Positions 52,446 through 60,872 of a stretch of DNA of 64,000 bases are shown piece after piece. Where the stretch lies: positions 124,001 through 188,000 of the forward strand of contig NZ_QKUF01000011.1 of assembly GCF_003253565.1 (NCBI RefSeq), written 5' to 3'. The stretch comes from Thermosporothrix hazakensis (GTDB lineage: Bacteria > Chloroflexota > Ktedonobacteria > Ktedonobacterales > Ktedonobacteraceae). The position numbers were made by a program, and so were the translations under genes. The notes under the pieces are model-generated. The model was not told the origin of the DNA. It saw only the letters and a list, made by a program, of their open reading frames with translations, and made no database searches. Every line of letters begins with the position of its first letter. The stretch's first letter is position 1.

Positions 52446-54107
52446 TCAGGATATGACCACGTTCTTTGCACGGCTTTTCGCTTCCTGGAATTCCTCCTCT
52501 GAGATGCCGCGAGAGGTCTGAATGTCGACCTCGATCACGGAATTGCTATCCGGGTGCCGCCCGGTCATATGGAGGCGTCCATCACGCTGAAGCTCAAATG
52601 TGACGTCAATACGGGCTCCTTGGGGGAGGCCATACGGGAGATTCAGGACGGCGTTGCCAATTTCCTCGCCAAGGGAGGGATCGTTAACCACAGCCGTTGA
52701 GTATGTGTTTTCGATTACCTGGAGTTCGACCGTTTCTTGATTCGCCTCTGCGGTTCGATAGGAACGCGTTTTGTGCGCTGGCAGGGGGTCATTGACGAGC
52801 ACGATGTTCGAGATGACCTCTCGGTTGGTTGCAGGGTCTGTAGCGATAATGCCGAAGCTGTGGCTTGCAACGTTGGTCACCTTCATGTCCAGTGCTTTTT
52901 TCGCGGAACCCAGCACAAGCCCCTGCTCCTCCGCGACCTGACGCACTGCCTGATCCACAAGTGTCTGATCGACTGCCTCAACGTCGACCTGTTCGGTGGC
53001 GGTGCCCGTCATATCGGCAATCGCGGTCTTAATCTTCTCGCCGAGCAACAGCTTATAGCCGTAGAGCGCGGCCCCTTTGGCAACTGCCTGATCAGGATCG
53101 AAGATGCGCTGATGAATATCGAACTCAGCCGTGAGCCGTTGTGCAACCTGAGGCATACGGGTCGAGCCACCAACAAGGAGGATCTCGTCAATGCGGCCAT
53201 ACCCACGTGATCGGGCCTCATCCATGCAACTTTTCGTGAAGTCAATGGTGCGCTCAAGCAGATCGGCAGTCAGATTATTGAATGTCTCTCGCGAGAGAAC
53301 CACCTTTTCACGTTGTCCGGCATGCACGATCGCAATCGTTGTTTCCTGGCGGGCGGTGAGCGTTTTCTTGGCATCTTCTGCCTTACCCCAGAGATCTTGC
53401 AGGGTTTCTTCAGAGTTCAGCGGGTCATCAGAAGAGCCGGTCTGCTGCTTCCATTGCTCGGCAAGATACTGCACAATGGCTTCATCCCAGTTGCGCCCAC
53501 CAAGATTGTGGTCGCCACCCGTGGCGATAACCGTGATTGCGCTGTCTTTGATATCAATCACCGTCACATCGAACGTGCCCCCGCCCAGGTCATAGACCAG
53601 GACGGTCTTATTATCTTCTTCCTGCAAGCCATACATAATGGCAGCGGCGGTCGGCTCGTTAATGATCTCGCGCACGTTCAGGCCCGCAAGCTCACCGGCT
53701 TTCGCGGTTGCATCGCGCTGCGCAATACCGAAATAGGCGGGGCAGGTAATGACGACATCTTTCACTGGCTGCCCGAGATACTCGGACGCGTCATCTGTCA
53801 GCTTCCGTAATATATAGGAAGAGATTTCCTCGGGGCTATACTCAATACCTTCGTGGATGAAGCGCCAGTGGGGGTCTCCCATTTGCCGTTTCACCATCTC
53901 AACCACTTCACCGGGGGCCAGCACAGCGCTGTTCTTTGCCTCTTTTCCCACGATGCGTTCGCCTCCCGCGAACTGGACAACTGACGGCGTTGTAGGGTCT
54001 CCCTCGCGATTCGGGATCACCACCGCTTTTCCGTACTCATCCACATATGCGATACAGGAATATGTCGTTCCTAAGTCGATGCCAAAGACTGTCTCTTGAC
54101 CCTTCAC
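52446..54107 (-). CDS. dnaK: Lid-less Hsp70 (DnaK-like) chaperone
   Basis: 553 aa. It holds the Hsp70 ATPase motifs (GIDLGTTYSCIAYVDEYG; ITCPAYFGIAQRDATAKAG; VYDLGGGTFDVTV; LLVGGSTRMPQV) and a substrate-binding beta domain, but stops about 60-80 residues short of normal DnaK, with only a stub of the lid helix. About 45 extra residues (AIADMTGTATEQVDVEAVDQ onward) separate the two parts. The GTG at 54107 is chosen because AGGAG lies 7 bases upstream. It is encoded between grpE and dnaK::vWA, and is likely a specialised rather than housekeeping chaperone. Confidence 0.88.
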   Translation of the reverse strand: MKGQETVFGIDLGTTYSCIAYVDEYGKAVVIPNREGDPTTPSVVQFAGGERIVGKEAKNSAVLAPGEVVEMVKRQMGDPHWRFIHEGIEYSPEEISSYILRKLTDDASEYLGQPVKDVVITCPAYFGIAQRDATAKAGELAGLNVREIINEPTAAAIMYGLQEEDNKTVLVYDLGGGTFDVTVIDIKDSAITVIATGGDHNLGGRNWDEAIVQYLAEQWKQQTGSSDDPLNSEETLQDLWGKAEDAKKTLTARQETTIAIVHAGQREKVVLSRETFNNLTADLLERTIDFTKSCMDEARSRGYGRIDEILLVGGSTRMPQVAQRLTAEFDIHQRIFDPDQAVAKGAALYGYKLLLGEKIKTAIADMTGTATEQVDVEAVDQTLVDQAVRQVAEEQGLVLGSAKKALDMKVTNVASHSFGIIATDPATNREVISNIVLVNDPLPAHKTRSYRTAEANQETVELQVIENTYSTAVVNDPSLGEEIGNAVLNLPYGLPQGARIDVTFELQRDGRLHMTGRHPDSNSVIEVDIQTSRGISEEEFQEAKSRAKNVVIS

Positions 54108-54167
54108 AAACTCTCTCCTTATTTCTTGTGTGACCCTCTTGCTACCCACAGTGCTGGCATGTGCGTG

Positions 54168-54824
54168 CTATCCTTCTGTGTGCAGGGATGCATCAAATTT
54201 GTACGTATCTACCATTTCAGGACGTAATACTTTTTCTTCATAAAGGAACCCTTTGCGCACCCTGCGTGCAATATGCTTATCGAGCGAAGGGTCCGCAGTG
54301 GGAATGACTTTCACGACCCGCTGCTTGCTTGCGACGAACGTCGGCTCATCGAGCTGGAAGGATTCAACCCCATTCCGATGCAGAATCTCCTCGGTGGATT
54401 CCAGGAAGGAGTGAAAGAGAGGAAGAGCGCTCTCGTGTTCCTGCTGGACATTCGGGCTTTCGAGCAGCCTGGAGAGGTCATCGTACATAGCGATCAGGTC
54501 GAGCAAAAGCGGGCGGAGAATTTTAAAATGCAGGCCGGCCCGATAATCCTGTAACTCGCTGTGGAGGCTGTCGATCAACTGACCTTTACTGGCATCATAT
54601 TTCAGCTTGGTATCGAAGTCTCTCCTGAGCCCTTGCATCTCCGTCTGAAGGTCGCGCAACTGAGCAAGAACGTGCTCGGCCAGAGCGGCGGGAGCCTGAT
54701 TGTCCTCCGGGGTCACTCCGGGATTGGGTTCATCTGGTTGGGGTTCCTGCGTTTTGAAATCGGCGCTCTCGTCCGGGCTGTGCGGTGTTTCGGAGACATA
54801 GGACTTCTCGTCAATTTCTTCCAT
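54168..54824 (-). CDS. grpE: GrpE-like nucleotide-exchange factor
   Basis: A 218-aa protein with an acidic disordered N-terminus (1-50), a long coiled coil (ALAEHVLAQLRDLQTEMQGL onward) and a short beta domain ending EEKVLRPEMVDTYKF, the family's C-terminal signature in a diverged form. It would release ADP from the two Hsp70s encoded next. It is the first gene of the minus-strand chaperone operon, 60 bases upstream of dnaK. A standard sigma70 promoter precedes it; no CIRCE element was seen. Confidence 0.82.
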   Translation of the reverse strand: MEEIDEKSYVSETPHSPDESADFKTQEPQPDEPNPGVTPEDNQAPAALAEHVLAQLRDLQTEMQGLRRDFDTKLKYDASKGQLIDSLHSELQDYRAGLHFKILRPLLLDLIAMYDDLSRLLESPNVQQEHESALPLFHSFLESTEEILHRNGVESFQLDEPTFVASKQRVVKVIPTADPSLDKHIARRVRKGFLYEEKVLRPEMVDTYKFDASLHTEG

Positions 54825-55013
54825 ACAAATTACGTCCTCTACATGCTTGTTTGGCTATTGCCGCTTTATCAACGGGATAGGATCTCTCTGAAAAAGAGCG
54901 AGAAACATGTTATAGAAAAGATGATAGGAGAACCTCTTTGAATTTCCTGTGATGTAGACACGCTGGTATTATCAGGCTCTCTGCTGGCAGATGGGTCTTG
55001 ACCACTATTTATT

Positions 55014-55042
55014 AGTATATTCCTGCATAACGATACTGTCAA
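55014..55042 (-). promoter_or_regulatory. Sigma70 promoter of the grpE-dnaK-dnaK::vWA operon
   Basis: Minus strand TTGACA (55042-55037), exactly 17 bases, TATACT (55019-55014). The leader is about 180 bases. No TTAGCACTC-type CIRCE dyad, so HrcA control is not supported. Confidence 0.8.
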
Positions 55043-55895
55043 TATATCTTGCTTATTTTGTATAGATTTCCTAATCCAAATAAAACAGGAAGTGTTATGA
55101 GAAGAATGCGGTGATGGGTGAGTCGCGATGTAGAGCCGCATCACGCCCTATTGGAAGGTTATCCTCCTGTTGTATGTAGCGACTCGGCGGATGGTGTTAG
55201 AGGGTTTTCATGCTTGCTCGCTTCCAGTATTTGTGCAGGTAGGCCTGTCGTTGCTGATCGGTCTTCTGAGAAAAGCAGCAGTGCTCATGCCGATCTACTC
55301 CTGAAAAAGTTTGTAGAAACGTATGTTCTGTATTTCTTCCCTATTATAAGGAAAGAAAAGGAGAAAGTAAAGAAGGAAGGGAGAAATGTGTAGAGGGAAG
55401 AAGGAGTCTTCTTTAGAAAAAGGTCTGCTTTCTCTTCTCCTGCATCGAGATATTCTGAAGAAAAAAGATGTTGCATCAAATCTTAACGGTACATTCTCTC
55501 TATGCAAGCTGTTCATGCTTTGATGATGTGATTGGCATACTGGCATTTCGTAGGCTGACACCGAGGCAAAAGGTCTCTAGCGGATATTTCAGGTGTTGCC
55601 AGTTATATCTGGAAGGTAGCTTGTTGTTGCCAGATGTTTGTTTCATTCCTTCTATTCATGTTCCATTATTTTATATAGAGAAAAAGATAGGCGCTCCTAA
55701 AAAGAGGTAGAATGTCAATAGAACGAATATTCCACAATATATATATTGTACTCCTGGAATGAAATATGATACATTGCATATTATAAAGGAGATATATGGT
55801 TACGATGAATGTTAGATATTCTTTTCTTTCCTTTTGAAGGTATCAAGCAGCTAACGAATGCTTTCTGAATGCGCTCTTATGCCAGGAGGAGTATC
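55043..55895. other. A/T-rich non-coding region between the chaperone and caspase gene groups
   Basis: About 850 bases without a supported gene. A nested pairing exists at 55120-55185 (outer GAGTCGC/GCGACTC, inner GATG/CATC). The part 55300-55870 is strongly A/T-rich. Promoters for the caspase operon must lie here, but none is clear. Confidence 0.4.
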
Positions 55896-56336
55896 ATGAG
55901 CTTTCGTCCAGAAGAGGGCATCCGGCGCTTAAACGAACTATTGCAAGAAAGATATACACAAATACCTGATGAATACTATATTCTTGCAACAAGGTTGAGA
56001 GAGAACCGTGAAAACGCTCTCAAATTTGGTGATGACCCGGAGAGCCGAAAAGAGCGGACACAGATTATGTATGCATTGCACCTCTTTTCAATGGAGAAAG
56101 TCGGAGTGCCATTTGCTAATCTCTGTGAGGAGGCGATGCTTCACAGCGGGAGGGAAAGCAATTGTCTGCGAACAACCAGTTGCTTGGTACCGGGAAGCGG
56201 TGGGCGGTCCTGGTCGGCGTCGGGCGCTATCAGGAGTCTAAATATGACGCATTGCCTGTCTGTGTTACCGACGTGGGCAAGATCGCGAGCCAGCTCTATG
56301 AGAATGGAAGCGGATTTACCGAGAAAAGTATTGTAA
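55896..56336 (+). CDS. Small helical adaptor-like (effector-associated-domain-like) protein
   Basis: 146 aa. The first about 85 residues are helical (EEGIRRLNELLQERYTQIPD, then MYALHLFSMEKVGVPFANL) and look like the small helical domains that sit before caspases in bacterial conflict proteins. The rest, from about 56160, is translated out of frame over the caspase start and has no domain look. AGGAGG lies 7 bases upstream of the ATG. Either it is a separate adaptor with a meaningless tail, or a one-base frameshift has split an adaptor-caspase fusion. The 175-base overlap is odd for two normal genes. Confidence 0.6.
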   Translation: MSFRPEEGIRRLNELLQERYTQIPDEYYILATRLRENRENALKFGDDPESRKERTQIMYALHLFSMEKVGVPFANLCEEAMLHSGRESNCLRTTSCLVPGSGGRSWSASGAIRSLNMTHCLSVLPTWARSRASSMRMEADLPRKVL

Positions 56337-57847
56337 CACTGGTCGATGCGGGAAAGCGCTCACCAACTCGTGAGGCGATCCTGACCTGTGTCAAGCGTGT
56401 CGCGGAACAGGCCGAGGAAAATGATCTCCTCCTTTTCTACTATAGTGGACATGGTGATCTCGAAAATGATGAGGGCTATCTAATCACTTCTGATAGCGTG
56501 CAGAATCGCTTGAGCGAGACGGCAGTTCCAGTCGCACAGCTCGAAGATATCCTCAAAGCATCGCGAGCAAAAGCAAAGCTGATGATTCTCGATGCCTGTC
56601 ATGCGGGGGTGAAACTCTTGAGCAAGGCTGCGAAGGGGTTGCATCCGAAGTTTATCAAGCGTGTTTTTGAGCGGGCGCAGGGGATGGCTGTGCTGGCCTC
56701 ATGTGGACAACATCAACGAAGCTTTGTCTGGGAGGAGAAACAGTGTAGCGTCTATACCTATTTTCTGATCGAGGCCCTGCAAGGGAAGGCGGATCGTGAG
56801 GGAAAGGGCTTCGTGACGGTAACCGACATTAACGAGCATGTGACCAATCGTCTGGCGGCGTGGTCTGAGCACAACAACGAGGTGCAGACGCCGACCATCC
56901 AGCTTAGCGGATGCGGCGATATGATTGTGACCTATTACCGGAATGAGCATGTACCGAAGGCGCGATCAACTGAGGCTGAACCGGCAACGCCAGGCTCTGT
57001 GCCTGCCCCTCCGACCTCCTGGAAGGAATGCGAGTCTGTGCTTGTGCGTGGTGAGTCCTATGTGCTGGATCCGAAGACGGTTCAGGAACAGGCCGCTCCT
57101 GATGAGAGTGCGGTGCTGCGGACTGCGCGGGCTCTCCATAAGAAGTCGGGAAATAGAGTTACTCTTAAGCAAGCAGTTATTTTTGAGGAAACAAAGGCTT
57201 CAAATTCTTTTGCGGAGATTGTCAGGAAAGAATGGCGTCTTGCGCAACGGCTTGCACAATTTCGGGAGTTCCCGCGTGTGGTGCTGGAAGAGGGGGTCCT
57301 TGACGCTTCGCGTTCGCCCACTCTGGTGTATGAGGCATGGACTGGTCCCACGCTGAGGGAGCTTTTTGAGCGCTCGGGCGGGTCACTGACACTGTTAGAG
57401 ACGACTGCGCTGGTGCGATGCATGCTCTCGATCTGCGAGATGCTGGCGCGCCTGCACGATCAGCTCTGTTCTCATCGGGCATTGACCGCCGATACTATCA
57501 TTTTGCTGCATGGTGACACGAAGCGCCCGGTTCTGCGTGACTTTGGGCTTGCCGCACAATGGCCTCGTGCCGGGAAAGAGGTGGTGCCCATCAGGGCGCC
57601 AGAGCAGCGCTATAGCGCGTTAGGATACGCTTTACCGGGGCTGCGGACAGATATCTATCAACTGGGGGTAATTCTGTATACGCTGATAACCGGGCAGCCG
57701 TTCTCAACCTCCAGTGCGGCAATGAGTGTGTTGCCAGCTTCGTATGTGCCGGCGATTCAGAGGGCGGTTGCGCCATTGCCAAAGGATCGCTGGCGTACCA
57801 TCGGAGGGTTTGCTGCCGCACTGAGAAGCACGTTAGCAAAGAGGTGA
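56162..57847 (+). CDS. Caspase-like protease (peptidase C14) fused to a pseudokinase
   Basis: 561 aa from a TTG with GGGAGG 7 bases upstream. Residues 8-260 are a caspase/metacaspase domain with catalytic His97 (FYYSGHGDLEND) and Cys146 (LMILDACHAGV). After a linker, residues about 320-555 form a protein-kinase-like domain with a possible ATP Lys (VTLKQA), DFG (Asp460) and APE, but the HRD motif reads His438-Arg439-Ala440 (HRALTADTI), lacking the catalytic Asp and the following Lys and Asn. It is therefore a likely pseudokinase. The protease is probably a suicide effector; the next gene starts right after it. Confidence 0.85.
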   Translation: MSANNQLLGTGKRWAVLVGVGRYQESKYDALPVCVTDVGKIASQLYENGSGFTEKSIVTLVDAGKRSPTREAILTCVKRVAEQAEENDLLLFYYSGHGDLENDEGYLITSDSVQNRLSETAVPVAQLEDILKASRAKAKLMILDACHAGVKLLSKAAKGLHPKFIKRVFERAQGMAVLASCGQHQRSFVWEEKQCSVYTYFLIEALQGKADREGKGFVTVTDINEHVTNRLAAWSEHNNEVQTPTIQLSGCGDMIVTYYRNEHVPKARSTEAEPATPGSVPAPPTSWKECESVLVRGESYVLDPKTVQEQAAPDESAVLRTARALHKKSGNRVTLKQAVIFEETKASNSFAEIVRKEWRLAQRLAQFREFPRVVLEEGVLDASRSPTLVYEAWTGPTLRELFERSGGSLTLLETTALVRCMLSICEMLARLHDQLCSHRALTADTIILLHGDTKRPVLRDFGLAAQWPRAGKEVVPIRAPEQRYSALGYALPGLRTDIYQLGVILYTLITGQPFSTSSAAMSVLPASYVPAIQRAVAPLPKDRWRTIGGFAAALRSTLAKR

Positions 57848-57855
57848 GCAGAGCG

Positions 57856-60800
57856 ATGAACAGATTATGTGTTCTTGCTGCTACTCAGCTTGCGCTTGCA
57901 CCTGCGAAAAACTGGCTTGTGCGCTGGCAGAAGCAGCACGAGCGTTTCCCCTATTTCCCTTCGGACAGGGATGCAATTGCTGAGTTGAACGCGAGAGCCC
58001 GGGATCAGGGGATTCCGGCAAGCATCCATGTGCGGGAAAGCGGGCAAGAGCTGCGTCTATATGGCTCAGATTATTATGTGGGGCTCTATCCAAGCCTGCA
58101 AGGGGATGGCTATATTCTCTCTCATATGGAGCCGATTGACCTGCCCACCTATGATAAGCTGGCGGATGGGGTGCTGCTGCTTCGAGGGGCCCGGCTTCGG
58201 TTGTATGAGCAGTTGATCCACTTCCCTCCCGGAAGCACCAACTGCAAAGAGCAGATTTGGCGCGCATGGCAGGAGCTTGAGAGAGACAGGCAGAGGCAGC
58301 GCACAGACCAGCAGCCCCGGGAAGCGCTCAGTGTTGTCCAACAGCGGTATCTTGATGCTCTCTCTTCGATCATCGAAAGGACTTATGAACTGGAGCAGGC
58401 AAGATACGCGCTCTCCTCGAGCATTTCCTACGTCAAATGGACCTCGACCGATGGGAAACGGAGCGGTGCGCACGATATCTACGAATTTCACCTGCTCAAC
58501 CCTGTTGAGATCTGGCAGGAACGCTATCTCTTGTGCATCAAGGGCGTGCCTGACCTGCGCGGGCGCGTGCTCTCCCTTCAAGGCAAGCGCTTGAAGCTCA
58601 AGTTTGAGACGACGATAAACCGGGAACGGATCCCCGCACAGGGGGAATTTGAGATTGTGCCGAACCGCAGCATTTTTCGTGCGCAGAGCAATGCCGTCGA
58701 GATGTTTAGGGAGCAGACCGCCAGGAATCGGCATTTGCTCGATGTGCTGGTGCATCGTCGGTATCAGCCCTGCAAGCCGGCTCAAATTGAGTATCCGAAG
58801 AAGCTGAATCCCGGACAGGGTGTCGCTTTTCAAATGGCGCTGACTGTTCCCGACATCCTTCTTGTGCTCGGTCCTCCTGGGACGGGCAAAACGCACACAA
58901 TCACCGAAATAATTCAATACCATTGTACCAGGGCCAGAGCCCGGGTGCTGGTTGCTGCTCGCACTCATAAGGCTGTTGATAATGTGCTGAGTCGCTTGCC
59001 TGCCTCGCTTGAAGTTGTGCGTCTGGGGCATGAGGACCGCGTCTCTGCCGAGACACAGCATTTGCTGCTCAATGCGAAGGCCAAAACCATGCAGGCGGAA
59101 ATTCTGAAACAGACAGCGCCACTGTTTGCTGATCTCTCCTGCTTTTTGAAGTACGAGGCTGAGATTACCCACTGGCGTAATGAGGCGCTTCAGTATGCCG
59201 AGCAGTTGGAGCACTATGAGCAAAAGGCGCTCGACGCACAGGAACATCTGCAAAACGTGATGCATCGCGTGGGACTTCCATTTCAGGAGGAATTAGAGGC
59301 AACCGAGAAGCAACTACAGAAATACAAGCATCGGTTGGAGAAGCTGGATCGGAGACGAGAGCGGATCCAACAGGCGGAGGAACAATACGCGGCGCGGATC
59401 CACCTGTTTCTGCTTGGCTGGTTGTTTGTCTGGCTGGTCAATCTCAGCCAGCAACGGCTGGCCACGACAGAGCTTCAGTATGAGGAGACGAGAGCGGCAC
59501 ATGAGGACCTCCAGCAGGAATATCTCAAGCTACTGGCGCAGTTCCAGCAAGCACTATGGGAAGATAGCGAATATCGCACGGCTTTTGAGGAAATGCAGGA
59601 GATAGAGAAAATATATTCGGAGATAGTGCAGAAAGGAACAAGAAACATACGCTTGTTGCATGGGACCATCGATCGAATGGTGTCGGAAGAGATGCCACAA
59701 GAGATAACCTCATCAACAATACAGCAGTATATTGCCTGGTACGACCAGTATTATGAGCTTTTCAGCCGTCGAGCGAAGTTGCTCCGTGACTGGCGCGCTC
59801 ATTTGGAGCAGCCACACGCCCAACTGGAACCTGAACTGATCCACTATGCAGATGTGATCGGGGCGACCTGTATCGGGGTTGCGGCGCGCGAGAAGCTTGA
59901 GGATCTCGACTTTGATGTTGCCATTGTGGATGAGGCCGGGCAGATCTGTTTGACGGATTTGCTTGTTCCTCTGGCGCGTGCGAACCGCGCTGTGCTGGTG
60001 GGTGATCATCAACAGCTACCGCCATTTGTGAGCAATGAAGCACAGGAATGGCTGAAAGGACTTGAGCAGCAAGAGGAGCCGGAGGAGTTCCCTTCTCATA
60101 TGGATCAGCAGATGATCAGGCAGATCGTAACAAAAAGCGCCTTCGAGCTGTTGTTCTCTGATGCCGAGCAAAATGGACACCTCGTGCGCCTGACAGATCA
60201 ATTTCGCATGCCGCAAGTCATCGCTGATTTCGCATCGCGGCATTTTTATGAAGGGAAGTTGTATACGACCCGGCGTGAAAAAGTCATCGGGGCTGCACAT
60301 GACGATCCGCTGTTTTCTCGCCCGCTTGCTGTCATTGATACGACCACGGAGGCACTGAAGGGGCTGCGTGAGCTGTCCAGGACTCAATCTGAGGATTGGG
60401 GAGGGGAGGGCTATAGCAATCTGCTTGAGGCCAGAATTATCGCGGCGCTGGTGAGCTGCTATGAGCGAAGCAATACGCCGTGGATCGTAATTGTGCCATA
60501 TCGGGCCCAGGTGCAGTGTATCGTCGAGCTGCTTCAGCGGCAGTTGCAAGCACCAGCGCTGCCCTGGGAAGAGCGCGTCTCGACGGTTGATGCCTTTCAG
60601 GGAAGCGAGTGTGAGAAGGTGATTTATGGCTTCACACGGAGTAACCCACAGGGGCGCGTCGGTTTTCTGGCCGAGCTTCGCAGGCTCAATGTCGCGCTGA
60701 CGCGTGCGAAGGAGCAGCTTATTGTGGTCGGAGATTTCTCCACGTTGAGGCGTGCGACAAATGAGCCATTCCGGGTGTTGATGAACGCGTTTTATCAGCA

Positions 60801-60870
60801 TGCACAACTCCATGGCGAAGTGCTTTCATACGACCAATGCGTACAGCGTATCCGGGACAGGAGGCCGTAG
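57856..60870 (+). CDS. SF1 helicase (Upf1/DNA2-like) with coiled-coil insertion
   Basis: 1004 aa. Walker A GPPGTGKTHTI (339-346), DEAGQ (692 on), GDHQQLPP, DQFRMP, VDAFQGSECEKVIY and LNVALTRAK identify a superfamily-1 helicase of the Upf1 group. Between motifs I and II lies a coiled-coil insertion of over 200 residues with a hydrophobic stretch HLFLLGWLFVWLVN (516-529), long enough for one membrane-embedded helix. The N-terminal 300 residues are unassigned. I chose the ATG at 57856 (GAGGTG upstream); a GTG at 57844 overlapping the caspase stop is possible. Confidence 0.88.
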   Translation: MNRLCVLAATQLALAPAKNWLVRWQKQHERFPYFPSDRDAIAELNARARDQGIPASIHVRESGQELRLYGSDYYVGLYPSLQGDGYILSHMEPIDLPTYDKLADGVLLLRGARLRLYEQLIHFPPGSTNCKEQIWRAWQELERDRQRQRTDQQPREALSVVQQRYLDALSSIIERTYELEQARYALSSSISYVKWTSTDGKRSGAHDIYEFHLLNPVEIWQERYLLCIKGVPDLRGRVLSLQGKRLKLKFETTINRERIPAQGEFEIVPNRSIFRAQSNAVEMFREQTARNRHLLDVLVHRRYQPCKPAQIEYPKKLNPGQGVAFQMALTVPDILLVLGPPGTGKTHTITEIIQYHCTRARARVLVAARTHKAVDNVLSRLPASLEVVRLGHEDRVSAETQHLLLNAKAKTMQAEILKQTAPLFADLSCFLKYEAEITHWRNEALQYAEQLEHYEQKALDAQEHLQNVMHRVGLPFQEELEATEKQLQKYKHRLEKLDRRRERIQQAEEQYAARIHLFLLGWLFVWLVNLSQQRLATTELQYEETRAAHEDLQQEYLKLLAQFQQALWEDSEYRTAFEEMQEIEKIYSEIVQKGTRNIRLLHGTIDRMVSEEMPQEITSSTIQQYIAWYDQYYELFSRRAKLLRDWRAHLEQPHAQLEPELIHYADVIGATCIGVAAREKLEDLDFDVAIVDEAGQICLTDLLVPLARANRAVLVGDHQQLPPFVSNEAQEWLKGLEQQEEPEEFPSHMDQQMIRQIVTKSAFELLFSDAEQNGHLVRLTDQFRMPQVIADFASRHFYEGKLYTTRREKVIGAAHDDPLFSRPLAVIDTTTEALKGLRELSRTQSEDWGGEGYSNLLEARIIAALVSCYERSNTPWIVIVPYRAQVQCIVELLQRQLQAPALPWEERVSTVDAFQGSECEKVIYGFTRSNPQGRVGFLAELRRLNVALTRAKEQLIVVGDFSTLRRATNEPFRVLMNAFYQHAQLHGEVLSYDQCVQRIRDRRP

Positions 60871-60872
60871 GA

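Noticed and set aside
54825..55042. CIRCE/HrcA control of grpE-dnaK
   Set aside because: No TTAGCACTC-N9-GAGTGCTAA element was found near the promoter.
55120..55185. Possible tRNA (7-bp acceptor-like stem with an inner 4-bp arm)
   Set aside because: It has only 66 bases, and no anticodon stem or T-arm consensus could be formed.
56130..56165. Programmed -1 frameshift joining adaptor and caspase
   Set aside because: No X-XXY-YYZ heptamer lies in the proper frame; a separate TTG with GGGAGG explains the caspase start.
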